A stretch of 64,000 nt of DNA from Oscillospiraceae bacterium (GTDB lineage Bacteria > Bacillota > Clostridia > Oscillospirales > Ruminococcaceae), in contig CAAGJI010000082.1 in NCBI GenBank assembly GCA_900770195.1, positions 8,450 to 72,449 of the forward strand, written 5' to 3'. Of the stretch, positions 44,273 to 53,503 are shown one piece after another. Below the pieces are notes generated by a model, which had not been told where the DNA came from, did not search any database, and saw only the letters and a list, made by a program, of their open reading frames with translations. Made by a program: the position numbers and the translations under genes. The number at the start of each line of letters is the position of its first letter. The stretch's first letter is position 1.

Positions 44273-44620
44273 TTAGTTGAATTTGTGACCGCATTTTACG
44301 CAAACACGAACTTTATCTCTCTGAGTACCTTCGTGCTTAACTCTGACACCCTTTTTGCATTCAGGGCAGTAAAGCTGTACTTTGCAAGCATAGATAGGTG
44401 CTTCTGCTTCAACGATTCCGCCTTGCTGACCCATCTGTGTAGGCTTAATATGTTTTTTAACCATATTGATGCCTTCAACGATAACTTTCTGTTCCTTTGG
44501 GCTTACTTCAAGTACTTTACCTGTCTTTGGTGTTTTTTTGTCGTCTTTATATTTTTCATTGAATTTGCCGACACGTAAAACGACAGTATCACCTGTTTTA
44601 ACATGTACCTTATTTTTCAT
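44273..44620 (-). CDS. rplX: 50S ribosomal protein L24 with C-terminal zinc ribbon
   Basis: 115 aa, start ATG 44620 with GGAGGTG upstream. The N-terminal KOW domain has KVHVKTGDTVVLRVGK. The C-terminal part has two Cys pairs (YCPECKKG and VCVKCGHKF), a probable zinc ribbon as seen in many clostridial L24 proteins. L24 starts 50S assembly. Confidence 0.96.
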   Translation of the reverse strand: MKNKVHVKTGDTVVLRVGKFNEKYKDDKKTPKTGKVLEVSPKEQKVIVEGINMVKKHIKPTQMGQQGGIVEAEAPIYACKVQLYCPECKKGVRVKHEGTQRDKVRVCVKCGHKFN

Positions 44621-44639
44621 TTTACAATGACACCTCCAA

Positions 44640-45008
44640 TTAAAGTACTTCCGGTGCAAGACTCAAGATCTTTGTATAATCTTTGTCACGTAATTCTCTG
44701 GCAACCGGTCCAAAAATACGTGTACCCTTTGGGTTTTTGTCTTCACGAATTATAACTGCTGCATTTTCATCAAAACGAATGTATGTTCCGTCTTCTCTTC
44801 TTAAACCCTTGGCACTGCGAACGATTACAGCCTTTACAACTTCACCCTTCTTTACAACGCCGCCTGGTGTTGCCTTTTTAACGGAAGCTACCACTACATC
44901 ACCGATATTTGCATATCTTCTGCGTGTACCGCCTAAAACACGAATGCACATAAGTTCCTTCGCACCTGTGTTATCTGCAACTTTTAAATAAGTCTGCATC
45001 TGTATCAC
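44640..45008 (-). CDS. rplN: 50S ribosomal protein L14 (GTG start)
   Basis: 122 aa. [20 protein letters not shown] is the family start, read from GTG 45008, with GGAGG 8 bases upstream; the next ATG (codon 4) is too far. [15 protein letters not shown] follows. Canonical between rpsQ and rplX. Confidence 0.97.
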   Translation of the reverse strand: MIQMQTYLKVADNTGAKELMCIRVLGGTRRRYANIGDVVVASVKKATPGGVVKKGEVVKAVIVRSAKGLRREDGTYIRFDENAAVIIREDKNPKGTRIFGPVARELRDKDYTKILSLAPEVL

Positions 45009-45073
45009 GGGAAGTTCCTCCTTTCAGAAGCTACGAGCTTCTATTGAAATTGATATATGCTAATGATTTTATA

Positions 45074-45331
45074 TTACTTAGCTTTTTCTATAATGCTTAC
45101 TAAACGCCATCTCTTATCTTTTGAAAGAGGACGAGTTTCCATTATTTCAACACGATCGCCGATTCTGCACTCATTGTTTTCATCATGAGCCTTGAAGCGA
45201 ACTGTTCTCTTTACAATTTTCTTGTAAAGTGGATGTTTAACATTGTCTTCGATTGCAACAACAATTGTCTTATCCATTTTGTCGCTGACAACTTTTCCGA
45301 CTCTTGTTTTTCTGAGGTTTCTTTCCTGCAT
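45074..45331 (-). CDS. rpsQ: 30S ribosomal protein S17
   Basis: 85 aa OB-fold. [20 protein letters not shown] and [19 protein letters not shown] are diagnostic. Confidence 0.98.
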   Translation of the reverse strand: MQERNLRKTRVGKVVSDKMDKTIVVAIEDNVKHPLYKKIVKRTVRFKAHDENNECRIGDRVEIMETRPLSKDKRWRLVSIIEKAK

Positions 45332-45351
45332 TGTTAATATCCCCTTTCTGA

Positions 45352-45558
45352 TTATTCATTTTCAGCAGAATCAATTTCTGCTTCACGGAGAACTGTCTTA
45401 ATGCGGGCAATGTCCTTTTTAACTGCCTTTATTCTTGCAGTATTTTCCAACTGGCTGACAGCAAGCTGAAAGCGAAGATTAAAAAGTTCTTCTTTTAATT
45501 CAGTTAACTTTTTTTCGCAATCGTCAACAGACATGCTGCGTATTTCTGTTGCCTTCAT
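45352..45558 (-). CDS. rpmC: 50S ribosomal protein L29
   Basis: 68 aa helical hairpin. [18 protein letters not shown], then [20 protein letters not shown]. It sits 2 bases after rplP. Exit-tunnel rim protein. Confidence 0.97.
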   Translation of the reverse strand: MKATEIRSMSVDDCEKKLTELKEELFNLRFQLAVSQLENTARIKAVKKDIARIKTVLREAEIDSAENE

Positions 45559-45560
45559 TC

Positions 45561-45983
45561 TTACTCTCCTCCTTGTTCTTCTTTTTTAACGAACTTTGTC
45601 TTGATAGGAAGTTTATGAGCAGCAAGTCTTAATGCTTCTCTTGCAACTTCTTCGCTGACACCGTTTATTTCAAACATTACTCTGCCCGGCTTAACAACGG
45701 CTACCCAATATTCAGGAGCACCTTTACCTTTACCCATTCGAGTACCGAGCGGCTTGCTTGTTACCGGCTTGTCAGGGAATATTTTAATCCAGACCTGACC
45801 GCCTCTTTTTGTATATCTTGTCATCGCAATACGGGCAGCTTCGATCTGATTAGCTGTGATCCATGCAGGTTCAAGAGCTACAAGACCAAAATCACCATAT
45901 GAAATCTTGTTGCCTCTGTATGCCTTACCTGTCATACGACCTCTGTGTACACGACGATATTTTACTCTCTTAGGAAGCAGCAT
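45561..45983 (-). CDS. rplP: 50S ribosomal protein L16
   Basis: 140 aa. [19 protein letters not shown] and [21 protein letters not shown] are typical. The ATG overlaps the rpsC stop by one base (TAATG), so it is coupled. Confidence 0.98.
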   Translation of the reverse strand: MLLPKRVKYRRVHRGRMTGKAYRGNKISYGDFGLVALEPAWITANQIEAARIAMTRYTKRGGQVWIKIFPDKPVTSKPLGTRMGKGKGAPEYWVAVVKPGRVMFEINGVSEEVAREALRLAAHKLPIKTKFVKKEEQGGE

Positions 45984-46777
45984 TACTGATTACCTCCTTC
46001 TTTTCTCTGTCTGAAGTTACCATTACGGCGATTGTCACGGTTATCGTTATTGCCACGACGTCTTCTGTCGTTTCTTCTGCGGTCATCATTGTTTGATGCC
46101 TTCTTTTCAACCTTTTCTCTTGATGCAGCAGCTTTTGCAGCGTCACCCTTGAGAACTTCGCCTTTATAGATCCAAACCTTAACACCGAGCTTACCGTATG
46201 TTGTGTTTGCTTCAGCAAAACCATAGTCGATATCAGCACGCATTGTCTGGAGCGGAATAGTACCTTCGTGGTAGCTTTCACTTCTTGCAATTTCAGCACC
46301 TGCAAGACGACCGCCAACCTTAATCTTTATACCCTTTGCACCAAGACGCATTGTTCTGCCAATGCTCTGTTTCATAGCACGACGGAATGCAACTCTGTTT
46401 TCAAGATCGAGTGCAACCTTTTCAGCTACGAGCTGTGCATCAAGGTCAGGCTGCTTAACTTCAACAATGTTGATAAATACCTGTTTACCAAGTTTCTGTT
46501 CAAGTTCTGCACGTAATTTTTCGATTTCTGCACCGCCCTTACCGATTACGATACCAGGCTTAGCACAGCTGATGTGGATTCTTACCTTGCTGTCTGCAAA
46601 TCTTTCGATTTCAATCTTCGGAACGCCAGCAGCATAAAGCTTCTTCTTGAGCATTTCTCTGATCTTGTAGTCTTCAACAAGATTTTCAGCGAAATCTTTT
46701 TTATTTGCAAACCAACGAGAATCCCAGTCCTTTATAACACCGACACGAAAACCGTGTGGATTAACTTTCTGGCCCAT
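45983..46777 (-). CDS. rpsC: 30S ribosomal protein S3 with Arg/Asn-rich tail
   Basis: 264 aa. The KH domain has [19 protein letters not shown]; the C-terminal domain has [18 protein letters not shown]. Beyond the usual end (~residue 215) is a ~45-residue low-complexity Arg/Asn/Asp tail with repeated RRN and NDN units, a lineage-specific extension probably binding RNA. S3 has mRNA-helicase activity at the mRNA entry. Confidence 0.97.
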   Translation of the reverse strand: MGQKVNPHGFRVGVIKDWDSRWFANKKDFAENLVEDYKIREMLKKKLYAAGVPKIEIERFADSKVRIHISCAKPGIVIGKGGAEIEKLRAELEQKLGKQVFINIVEVKQPDLDAQLVAEKVALDLENRVAFRRAMKQSIGRTMRLGAKGIKIKVGGRLAGAEIARSESYHEGTIPLQTMRADIDYGFAEANTTYGKLGVKVWIYKGEVLKGDAAKAAASREKVEKKASNNDDRRRNDRRRRGNNDNRDNRRNGNFRQRKEGGNQ

Positions 46778-46795
46778 GTTTTATCCTCCTTGGGA

Positions 46796-47131
46796 TTAGT
46801 CTTTTTCACTTACTGCAATAGTAATGTGTGATGTTCTTTTTAAAATTCTGAATGCTCTGCCCTGTGCTCTCGGCATAATTCTCTTGAGTGTAGGGCCTGC
46901 GTTTACGTAGCATTCTGAAACATAAAGTTCATCTCTGCTCATACCATTGTTGTTTTCTGCATTTGCAATAGCGGACTTAAGCAATTTTGCCACGATAGGG
47001 CTTGCTGCTTTTGGTGTAAGTTCGAGAGTTGCGAGTGCAACGTCAACCGGCTTGTTTCTGATAAGGTCAAGCACGATTTTTACCTTACGAGGCGCAATTC
47101 TTTCATTACGCAAATATGCTCTTGCTTCCAT
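46796..47131 (-). CDS. rplV: 50S ribosomal protein L22
   Basis: 111 aa. [20 protein letters not shown] and the C-terminal [15 protein letters not shown] block. Its beta-hairpin lines the exit tunnel. Confidence 0.98.
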   Translation of the reverse strand: MEARAYLRNERIAPRKVKIVLDLIRNKPVDVALATLELTPKAASPIVAKLLKSAIANAENNNGMSRDELYVSECYVNAGPTLKRIMPRAQGRAFRILKRTSHITIAVSEKD

Positions 47132-47148
47132 CTGTAATCCTCCTTCCG

Positions 47149-47430
47149 CTATTTACCGTTATTTGATGTCTTTGATCCGGCATGGCCTTTAAATGTTCTT
47201 GTTGGAGCGAATTCACCAAGTTTATGACCTACCATATCTTCTGTAACGTATACCGGAACATGCTTGCGGCCATCATGTACTGCAAATGTATGTCCTACGA
47301 AATCAGGGAAAATTGTGGATGAGCGGCTCCAGGTTTTAACTACTTTCTTTTCGCCTGCCTGATTTAATGCATCAACCTTTTTCATAAGTGACTTTTCGAC
47401 AAAAGGTCCTTTTTTAATACTTCTGCTCAT
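47149..47430 (-). CDS. rpsS: 30S ribosomal protein S19
   Basis: 93 aa. [19 protein letters not shown], then [19 protein letters not shown] and the [15 protein letters not shown] block. Head protein near tRNA. Confidence 0.98.
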   Translation of the reverse strand: MSRSIKKGPFVEKSLMKKVDALNQAGEKKVVKTWSRSSTIFPDFVGHTFAVHDGRKHVPVYVTEDMVGHKLGEFAPTRTFKGHAGSKTSNNGK

Positions 47431-47451
47431 GAATCTGTTCCTCCTTTCCCA

Positions 47452-48285
47452 TTATTTACCGTTACGACGTTTTACAATATACTTATCAGTCTTGTTACGC
47501 TTCTTACGAGTCTTGTAACCAAGTGCTGGTTTACCCCATGGTGTAACAGGAGCCTTACGTCCGATAGGAGCACGACCTTCACCACCACCGTGTGGGTGAT
47601 CATTAGGGTTCATTACAGAACCTCTTACAGTAGGTCTGATACCAAGGTGACGTACCTTACCAGCCTTACCTCTGTTAACGTTTTCATGGTCAATATTGGA
47701 AACCTGTCCGATACTTGCTCTGCATGAGATCGGAACATATCTCATTTCGCCTGATGGTAAACGAACGAGTGCCTGTTTACCTTCTTTACCCATAAGCTGA
47801 GCCATATTGCCGGCTGATCTTACGAACTGAGCACCTCTTCCAGGATAAAGTTCAATTGCGTGGATAAATGTACCAACAGGAATTGATTCAAGCGGAAGTG
47901 CGTTACCAGGCTTTATATCTGCATCTGCACCACTGCGAACTACATCGCCGACTTTAAGGTCGTGTGGAGCAAGAATATATCTTTTTTCACCGTCTTCGTA
48001 TTCAACAAGTGCGATGAATGAACTACGGTTTGGATCGTATTCAAGAGTTTTAACAACTGCATTCATGCCGTCCTTATTTCTCTTAAAATCAATGATACGA
48101 TACTTTCTTTTATTAGCGCCACCCTTATGACGAACTGTGATTCTGCCGTAGCTGTTTCTACCTGAGTTCTTCTTTAATGGTGTAAGAAGACTCTTTTCAG
48201 GTTTTACCTTTGAAAGACCTGAGTAGTCAGTTACTGTCATGTTACGTCTTGAAGGAGTGGTTGGCTTAAAGGTTTTAATTGCCAT
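47452..48285 (-). CDS. rplB: 50S ribosomal protein L2
   Basis: 277 aa. [18 protein letters not shown] at the N-terminus and [19 protein letters not shown] at the peptidyl-transferase-proximal loop with the conserved His. Canonical. Confidence 0.98.
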   Translation of the reverse strand: MAIKTFKPTTPSRRNMTVTDYSGLSKVKPEKSLLTPLKKNSGRNSYGRITVRHKGGANKRKYRIIDFKRNKDGMNAVVKTLEYDPNRSSFIALVEYEDGEKRYILAPHDLKVGDVVRSGADADIKPGNALPLESIPVGTFIHAIELYPGRGAQFVRSAGNMAQLMGKEGKQALVRLPSGEMRYVPISCRASIGQVSNIDHENVNRGKAGKVRHLGIRPTVRGSVMNPNDHPHGGGEGRAPIGRKAPVTPWGKPALGYKTRKKRNKTDKYIVKRRNGK

Positions 48286-48349
48286 TTTTAATCTCCTTAG
48301 AATGTATTATTTTGCGGGAACATTACTCCCATACAAAAGACGGTTTAAA

Positions 48350-48676
48350 TTAGATAAGGTTTTCGAAGAATTCGATTGAATCTTTTCTCTTCTTTCCGTC
48401 AGGACCAAGCTTTGTAGGATTTGCACTGATTGTAACAATTGCCTTTTTCCATGCAGCTGTCTTACCTGTGAATCTGCCTACTCTCTTAGCACGGCCTCTT
48501 ACATTCATGGTATTAACCTTTGTTACCTGTACGTTGAATAATTCTTCAACTGCACGTGCTATTTCAGCTTTGTTTGAATCCTTTGCAACTTTGAAAGTGT
48601 ACTTACCCTGTGCGAGTACGTCCATGCTCTTTTCTGTTATAATAGGCTTAATAATTATATCCTGTGCGAGTTTCAT
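48350..48676 (-). CDS. rplW: 50S ribosomal protein L23
   Basis: 108 aa. DIIIKPIITEKSMDVLAQGK, then FNVQVTKVNTMNVRG. It docks SRP and trigger factor at the exit. Overlaps rplD by 4 bases. Confidence 0.97.
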   Translation of the reverse strand: MKLAQDIIIKPIITEKSMDVLAQGKYTFKVAKDSNKAEIARAVEELFNVQVTKVNTMNVRGRAKRVGRFTGKTAAWKKAIVTISANPTKLGPDGKKRKDSIEFFENLI

Positions 48677-49344
48677 TCTGCGTACACCTCCTCAATTGTT
48701 GCAACTGCATCCTTAACCATAATGCAAGTTTCATACTTGAGAACATCATAAACGTTTAACTGTTTATCGTTTGTTGTTTCAATGCCCTTGATGTTTGCAG
48801 CACTCTTAACAATCTTGTTGTATGCTTCCTTAGCCTTCTTGTCAGCTTCTGCATCGCCTGTTTTTTCAGGTAATGAAAGAACGATAAGAGCCTTTGTGTC
48901 AACCTTGATTGCATCAAGCATAGCAACAAATTTCTTTGTGCTGTAATCGTCAAATTTAATTTCGTCGATTACTACAAACTTGTTGTCTGCAACCTTTGTA
49001 GAAAGTGCTGACTTAATAGCAAGTCTTTTAACTTTCTTGTTGATTGTATAAGAATAATCACGTGGCTTTGGTCCAAGTGCAATACCGCCGTGTGTCCACT
49101 GTGGTGAACGTGTTGAACCCTGTCTTGCATGACCTGTGCCCTTCTGACGCCATGGTTTACGTCCACCGCCTCTTACTTCACTTCTTGTAAGAGTTGACTG
49201 TGTACCCTGACGCTGATTAGCAAGATAATTTACTACTGCAGAATGCATAACTGAAACGTTTGGTTCAATACCAAATACTGAATCTGCAAGATTCAAGTCG
49301 GAAACCTTTTCGCCGTTCATATTTAAAACTTCAACTGTTGCCAT
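48673..49344 (-). CDS. rplD: 50S ribosomal protein L4
   Basis: 223 aa. RQGTQSTLTRSEVRGGGRKP and KGTGHARQGSTRSPQWTHGG form the tunnel loop. In E. coli L4 also attenuates its own operon through the S10 leader, which is relevant to the structured leader seen here upstream of rpsJ; that link is inference. Confidence 0.98.
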   Translation of the reverse strand: MATVEVLNMNGEKVSDLNLADSVFGIEPNVSVMHSAVVNYLANQRQGTQSTLTRSEVRGGGRKPWRQKGTGHARQGSTRSPQWTHGGIALGPKPRDYSYTINKKVKRLAIKSALSTKVADNKFVVIDEIKFDDYSTKKFVAMLDAIKVDTKALIVLSLPEKTGDAEADKKAKEAYNKIVKSAANIKGIETTNDKQLNVYDVLKYETCIMVKDAVATIEEVYAE

Positions 49345-49361
49345 TTACGTTTCCTCCTTCC

Positions 49362-49994
49362 TTATGCTTTAACGCCATCAACAATAGTAACAATGCTGTT
49401 CTTTGGACCAGGAATTGCACCCTTGATAGCGATCAAATTGTTTTCTGCATCAATCTTAACTACTGTAAGATTCTGTACTGTAACTCTTTCAGCACCCATA
49501 TGTCCAGGCATTCCCTTGCCCTTATAAATACGAGATGGACTTGAGCAAGCACCCATTGAACCGGCTTCTCTGTGAACAGGACCCGTACCATGAGTCATCT
49601 TAAGTCTGTGCTGATTGTGACGCTTTATAGCGCCTGCAAAGCCCTTACCCTTGCTTGTGCCGACAACGTCAACAACGTCGCCTACAGCAAATGTATCAGC
49701 TTTAATAAGGTCGCCCACGTTGAGTGTGCTGCAATCGTCAAGTCTGAATTCTTTCAGTGTCTTCTTGCAGGCAACATCAGCCTTGTCGAAGTGACCTTTA
49801 GTTGGTTTGTTGACTCTCTGAACCTTAACGTCGCCGAATCCGAGCTGTACTGATTCATAACCGTCATTTTCAACAGTTTTCTTCTGTACTACAACGCAAG
49901 GACCTGCTTCAACAACAGTTACAGGAATCGCTTTTGCATTTTCGTCGAAAATCTGAGTCATACCGATTTTCTTACCGATAATAGCCTTCTGCAT
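49362..49994 (-). CDS. rplC: 50S ribosomal protein L3
   Basis: 210 aa. [20 protein letters not shown], then [19 protein letters not shown] and the methylated-Gln region [15 protein letters not shown]. It nucleates 50S assembly. Confidence 0.98.
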   Translation of the reverse strand: MQKAIIGKKIGMTQIFDENAKAIPVTVVEAGPCVVVQKKTVENDGYESVQLGFGDVKVQRVNKPTKGHFDKADVACKKTLKEFRLDDCSTLNVGDLIKADTFAVGDVVDVVGTSKGKGFAGAIKRHNQHRLKMTHGTGPVHREAGSMGACSSPSRIYKGKGMPGHMGAERVTVQNLTVVKIDAENNLIAIKGAIPGPKNSIVTIVDGVKA

Positions 49995-50044
49995 TTCTTT
50001 TTTCCTCCTATTTGGTTATTGGTTGACATTTCGCCAACATGACC

Positions 50045-50071
50045 GATGATACAAAATGCAACAGTATCATC
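50045..50071 (-). promoter_or_regulatory. Inverted repeat between rpsJ and rplC
   Basis: GATGATAC (50064-50071 on the minus strand) pairs with GTATCATC, with an 11-base loop, in the 119-base rpsJ-rplC gap. No T tract. It may be a processing or stability hairpin. Confidence 0.4.
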
Positions 50072-50113
50072 TGATTTGCTTTTGTAAGCAATTTGGTGTT
50101 TAATAAAAACGAA

Positions 50114-50428
50114 TTACTTCATTTCCATTACGATTTCAACACCTGCTGGGACTTCAAGTTTCTGAAGAGCTGAAACAGTTTTGTCTGTAGGACGGATAAT
50201 GTCGATAAGTCTCTTATGAGTTCTGAGTTCAAACTGTTCACGGCTGTCCTTATACTTATGAACCGCTCTAAGGATTGTTACAACTTCCTTATCTGTTGGA
50301 AGTGGAATAGGACCTGATACTCTGGCACCATTTCTCTTTGCTGCTTCAACTATTTTAGCTGATGCTGCATCAACTGTTGCGTGTTCATATCCCTTAACCT
50401 TGATTCTGATTTTTTCGTTGACTGCCAC
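50114..50428 (-). CDS. rpsJ: 30S ribosomal protein S10 (GTG start)
   Basis: 104 aa. [20 protein letters not shown], then [20 protein letters not shown]. The start is GTG 50428 with AAGGAGG 10 bases upstream. The frame stays open ~195 bases further, but that part crosses the terminator-like leader and does not resemble S10. S10 is also NusE, an antitermination partner. First gene of the supercluster. Confidence 0.97.
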   Translation of the reverse strand: MAVNEKIRIKVKGYEHATVDAASAKIVEAAKRNGARVSGPIPLPTDKEVVTILRAVHKYKDSREQFELRTHKRLIDIIRPTDKTVSALQKLEVPAGVEIVMEMK

Positions 50429-50739
50429 CTGATTTTCGCCTCCTTGATAATTTGATAGATGGGGGCTGAGCTTTCGCTCCAAGAATACGTTACACGTTGC
50501 CGGGTGTTGACCCGTTTTTTTGTATAAAAAAACTCGAAATCCATACAGGTTTTCGAGCGATTTCGCAGTATAAGCATAACAATAGCAACATGGCATAGTA
50601 TATCCATACCATTTCATTGTCACACATACTGTGCCGTATTTCCTATCGCCCGGTTTTTAAATCGGACATACTCCACAGAAATTACCTGACATACCGTCAG
50701 CAACCTTCTGCTTCAACGCATATCTGTTGCAATCACGCA
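50429..50739 (-). promoter_or_regulatory. Structured 5' leader of the S10-spc-alpha cluster
   Basis: About 310 bases between the predicted start site and rpsJ. In transcript order: a CTGAC-N5-GTCAG hairpin (50700-50686), a CTCGAAA/TTTCGAG hairpin (50557-50533) followed by seven T (terminator-like), four bases, seven A, then a CGGGT-N4-ACCCG hairpin (50514-50501) and a GAGC-GAAA-GCTC tetraloop hairpin (50479-50468). The T7 and A7 tracts can pair with each other. This suits attenuation of ribosomal-protein synthesis. Confidence 0.6.
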
Positions 50740-50745
50740 AGAATT

Positions 50746-50774
50746 ATTATATCACATTTCAATACCCATTGCAA
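50746..50774 (-). promoter_or_regulatory. Promoter of the S10-spc-alpha cluster
   Basis: Minus strand: TTGCAA (50774-50769), 17 bases, TATAAT (50751-50746). It lies ~320 bases before rpsJ. Confidence 0.7.
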
Positions 50775-50842
50775 TAGTTTTTGCAAAATTATTTTGTAAA
50801 CTTTTAATGAATCAGCTATGTCAAAATCAAGCAAATTTCAGC

Positions 50843-52039
50843 TTAATCAATTTTCAAAAAATATCTTAAAACAGCACGTCTTTTTGTACCTGCCGGAAAG
50901 AATCCCTTATCCTGTTTTATTTCCATTTTCTTCGGTTCAATTACAGTATCTTCTATACTGCTGCACCATCTTTCATAATCAGCGGAACTCATATAACTTT
51001 TAAGCGACTCTCTCTGTTCTTTCAGTGCATATTTTTTCATATATTCAAGAGGAAGTTCACTGCCCGTTTTTTTAGTATTTCCAAGATGTTCGATAAGTGC
51101 ATTTGCATGGTGCATACTTATTCTTGTGTTTACATTTTTCAAAACAGCTTTAACTATAGGGTCATTACTGTCTGACATTGCAAGAAAAGCACCCGTTGCC
51201 GCCTCATTTGAAACACTGTTCACATCATTTTTTTCAGGAATATCAAAAAGATAATCCGCTGTCTGTGCCATTATGCTTCTGAGCGGTAAAATGCTGTCGC
51301 TTTCCCAAGGCACTCCATCGATTGAAAGCATCTGCATCACATATGAATAAAGGGATGTCTGCATCATCTGAAATTTTGCCGAAGGAATCCAAACCGATTC
51401 TATACCGATATTTTTCGGTGCAATATAGTCATTTACAGGATCACTTCCAATATGAAGAAGCTGATTTTCCAACAGTTCCTGTTCTTCAAGCAAATCTCTG
51501 AAACCCGTACCATACTTTTTTGTTTTTCTCGTATGAGATGAAATATAAATTTTATCCCAGCCTGAATATCCGCAGGATTCAAGTATTCTGTGCATAGTTC
51601 TTTTTGAAACAATGCTGTCAGATAATATAAACACTTTCTTCCCTGCCCTGAGAGCCTCTGTAAAGACACTGAAGCCAAATTCTCTCGTTCTGCAATACAT
51701 TTCAGCAAGTCTGCATTCCTGTCTTAAAAGCGTGTCTGCCTCTTTCTGTGACATCTTTTCAGAATCGCAGATATATTTATAAATCTGTCTGAGATTTACA
51801 GAACCTGTGCGGCTGCGTTTCCTTACTGTTTCTTCCGCAAGTATTCTAAGCGGATAAAACTGAGTAAGATTCTTACTTGAAACCGCCTGAAAATCTTTCT
51901 GCAAAAGCCAGAAAAGGTCTGAATGTCTCCAAAGAGGATATGTTATAAGACAGTCCGTCGCACCAAAGCTGACTGCTTTTATATCTTTATTATTTATTTT
52001 TTCTTTTATTTCTTCAAAAGATAAAATTTCCGGCTGCAA
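50843..52039 (-). CDS. Degenerate HAD-like protein (COG5610-like)
   Basis: 398 aa, soluble, with a TTG start at 52039 behind GGGAGG. It aligns by eye with large HAD proteins of the COG5610 type: motif I is AVSFGATDCLITYP where active relatives have SFDIFDTL, motif II is VFILSDSIVS, and motif IV is LHIGSDPVNDYIA where relatives have HIGD. Thus the nucleophile Asp and a metal Asp are replaced (by Gly and Ser). The ~150-residue C-terminal part is unassigned. It is probably non-catalytic. Single gene between the rpsJ promoter and the IreB gene. Confidence 0.68.
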   Translation of the reverse strand: MQPEILSFEEIKEKINNKDIKAVSFGATDCLITYPLWRHSDLFWLLQKDFQAVSSKNLTQFYPLRILAEETVRKRSRTGSVNLRQIYKYICDSEKMSQKEADTLLRQECRLAEMYCRTREFGFSVFTEALRAGKKVFILSDSIVSKRTMHRILESCGYSGWDKIYISSHTRKTKKYGTGFRDLLEEQELLENQLLHIGSDPVNDYIAPKNIGIESVWIPSAKFQMMQTSLYSYVMQMLSIDGVPWESDSILPLRSIMAQTADYLFDIPEKNDVNSVSNEAATGAFLAMSDSNDPIVKAVLKNVNTRISMHHANALIEHLGNTKKTGSELPLEYMKKYALKEQRESLKSYMSSADYERWCSSIEDTVIEPKKMEIKQDKGFFPAGTKRRAVLRYFLKID

Positions 52040-52111
52040 TCCGACTGCCTCCCTTTAATTTTTTTAAACCAAGTATATTATACCAATTTTCGGCATAATT
52101 GTCAAGTGACA

Positions 52112-52157
52112 GAAAAAAAAGACACATTCCGCAGCTTGTCCGCTGAGCGAATGTATC
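52112..52157 (-). terminator. Terminator of the IreB-family gene
   Basis: An imperfect stem (GATACATTC.../...GAATGTGTC with inner CAGC/GCTG) is followed by nine T on the minus strand, 28 bases after the stop. Confidence 0.75.
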
Positions 52158-52184
52158 TTTTTTATTTTGTTTCAGAAATGAAAA

Positions 52185-52430
52185 TCAGTGCATAAGATAT
52201 GACTTTACAAGCACCTGCAAAAGTTCATCTCTGTCTATATGACGTATCAGATTCCTTGCATTATTGTACGTTGTTATGTACGTTGGATCTTCTGAAAGAA
52301 TATAGCCGACGATCTGGTTGATAGGATTATAGCCTTTCTGAGTAAGTGCATCATAAACAGTCGTCAATGTCTGCTTCATCTGAACTTCTCTTTCTTCTGT
52401 TACAGAAAAAGTCATAGTTTTATCACACAT
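52185..52430 (-). CDS. IreB-family regulatory protein (UPF0297)
   Basis: 81 aa. The block [20 protein letters not shown] and [20 protein letters not shown] match UPF0297/IreB. In Enterococcus, IreB is a phosphorylation target of the Ser/Thr kinase IreK and affects cephalosporin tolerance. It usually sits with alaS and ruvX, neither of which is here. GGAGG precedes ATG 52430. Confidence 0.9.
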   Translation of the reverse strand: MCDKTMTFSVTEEREVQMKQTLTTVYDALTQKGYNPINQIVGYILSEDPTYITTYNNARNLIRHIDRDELLQVLVKSYLMH

Positions 52431-52467
52431 AATTAGTCAGCCTCCTTAATAACTAATGTATTAATAT

Positions 52468-52496
52468 ATTATAATACATTGAGAGAAAAAAATCAA
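52468..52496 (-). promoter_or_regulatory. Promoter of the IreB-family gene
   Basis: Minus strand: TTGATT (52496-52491), 17 bases, TATAAT (52473-52468). Confidence 0.7.
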
Positions 52497-52573
52497 GTAT
52501 AATTTATAAAATTGCTGTTTTGCAAAACTTAACATATAATTTTTTGTGCATTTTTCCATATTTTTATGAATTT

Positions 52574-52596
52574 TCGGGAATGTAAAACATTCCCGA
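52574..52596. terminator. Hairpin downstream of the DUF1540 gene
   Basis: TCGGGAATGT pairs perfectly with ACATTCCCGA around AAA. It follows the DUF1540 stop on the minus strand, but its T tract is weak on both strands. Confidence 0.5.
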
Positions 52597-52610
52597 TATT
52601 TGATTTCAAA

Positions 52611-52787
52611 TCAGCATCCGCAGTTTTTCTTTGAACAGAAAGACATACAGTCAGTGTTTTCTGTGTGGTCAGGATTCATTCCGTGTGCCGCAATTTCGAC
52701 TTCTTCCTTGCTGCAAACGCAGTTCATAGGTTCGTTATATTTACACTGTGAAACGCTGCAATGAATTTTATTTGTTTTCTTTTCCAT
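52611..52787 (-). CDS. DUF1540-like cysteine-rich small protein
   Basis: 58 aa, easily missed. It reads MEKKTNKIHCSVSQCKYN, then CVCSKEEVEIAAHG, and ends with further Cys residues (DCMSFCSKKNCGC). Nine Cys, probably metal-binding. The HCSVSQCKYN...C...I pattern and a final T-x-C-x-SF match DUF1540. Function unknown. AGGAG precedes ATG 52787, and a promoter lies upstream. Confidence 0.82.
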   Translation of the reverse strand: MEKKTNKIHCSVSQCKYNEPMNCVCSKEEVEIAAHGMNPDHTENTDCMSFCSKKNCGC

Positions 52788-52832
52788 TTTATTTACTCCT
52801 TTTTATTTAATAGACTTTCAAAGTCCTTTAGT

Positions 52833-52862
52833 ATTATAGCCCTGATTTTTTTTATTATTCAA
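52833..52862 (-). promoter_or_regulatory. Promoter of the DUF1540 gene
   Basis: Minus strand: TTGAAT (52862-52857), 18 bases, TATAAT (52838-52833). A small hairpin GACTT-TGA-AAGTC follows in the leader (52813-52825). Confidence 0.6.
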
Positions 52863-52881
52863 CATTTAAATCAATTTTTTC

Positions 52882-52910
52882 TTTACTTTTTTTCTGCAAA
52901 ATGTTATAAT
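52882..52910 (+). promoter_or_regulatory. Promoter of ybaK
   Basis: TTTACT (52882-52887), 17 bases, TATAAT (52905-52910). Confidence 0.6.
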
Positions 52911-52929
52911 AGAATCGGAGGGATGAAAA

Positions 52930-53406
52930 ATGGCAAAAAAAGCTAAAACTAATGCTATACGCAAACTTGATGCTCTTAAAATAAAATACGAAGAACACGA
53001 AGCAGATGTTGATGGAACAAAAACAGGTGTTGAAGTTTCAATTGCACTTGGTCAAAATCCCGATAAATGCTTTAAAACTCTTGTTACAGTCGGCAAAACA
53101 GGGGAGCACTATGTATTTATGGTTCCTGTTGCGGAAGAACTCGATCTGAAAAAAGCTGCCGCTGCTGTCGGTGAAAAATCCGTCGAAATGGTTAAATCAA
53201 AAGAACTTCTTGGACTTACAGGCTACATTCACGGTGGCTGTTCTCCTATCGGAATGAAAAAATTTTTCAAAACAACCTGCCATATTTCAGCTAAAAATTT
53301 TGATACGATATGCTACAGTGGCGGAAGAATAGGTTTACAGCTTGAAACAACTCCGCAAGACCTTGGAAAAGTCATAGCTTACCAATTCGCCGATATTATC
53401 AGATAG
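52930..53406 (+). CDS. ybaK: Cys-tRNA(Pro) deacylase YbaK/EbsC
   Basis: 158 aa trans-editing enzyme that hydrolyses Cys mischarged on tRNA-Pro. The conserved CFKTLVTVGK block holds the functional Lys; GGCSPIGMKK and SGGRIGLQLE follow as in YbaK. GGAGGG precedes the ATG. Single gene, its own promoter and terminator. Confidence 0.93.
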   Translation: MAKKAKTNAIRKLDALKIKYEEHEADVDGTKTGVEVSIALGQNPDKCFKTLVTVGKTGEHYVFMVPVAEELDLKKAAAAVGEKSVEMVKSKELLGLTGYIHGGCSPIGMKKFFKTTCHISAKNFDTICYSGGRIGLQLETTPQDLGKVIAYQFADIIR

Positions 53407-53412
53407 TAAAAT

Positions 53413-53447
53413 AATGAGGAAGCAGCGTGTCGCCGCTTCCTCATTTA
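53413..53447 (+). terminator. Terminator of ybaK
   Basis: AATGAGGAAGC pairs with GCTTCCTCATT around a ~11-base loop, then TTATAATT. Confidence 0.7.
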
Positions 53448-53452
53448 TAATT

Positions 53453-53478
53453 AAAAAAAACACGGAAAAATTCCGTGG
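53453..53478 (-). terminator. Terminator of glgP
   Basis: CACGGAA/TTCCGTG with a 3-base loop, followed on the minus strand by eight T. It sits 26 bases after the glgP stop. Confidence 0.85.
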
Positions 53479-53503
53479 TCTTTTTGTTTTACTTTGCTTT
53501 ATA

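Noticed and set aside
50429..50623. In-frame upstream extension of rpsJ giving a 169-aa protein
   Set aside because: The AAGGAGG and GTG at 50428 fit S10 exactly. The extension crosses the terminator-like leader and does not resemble S10.
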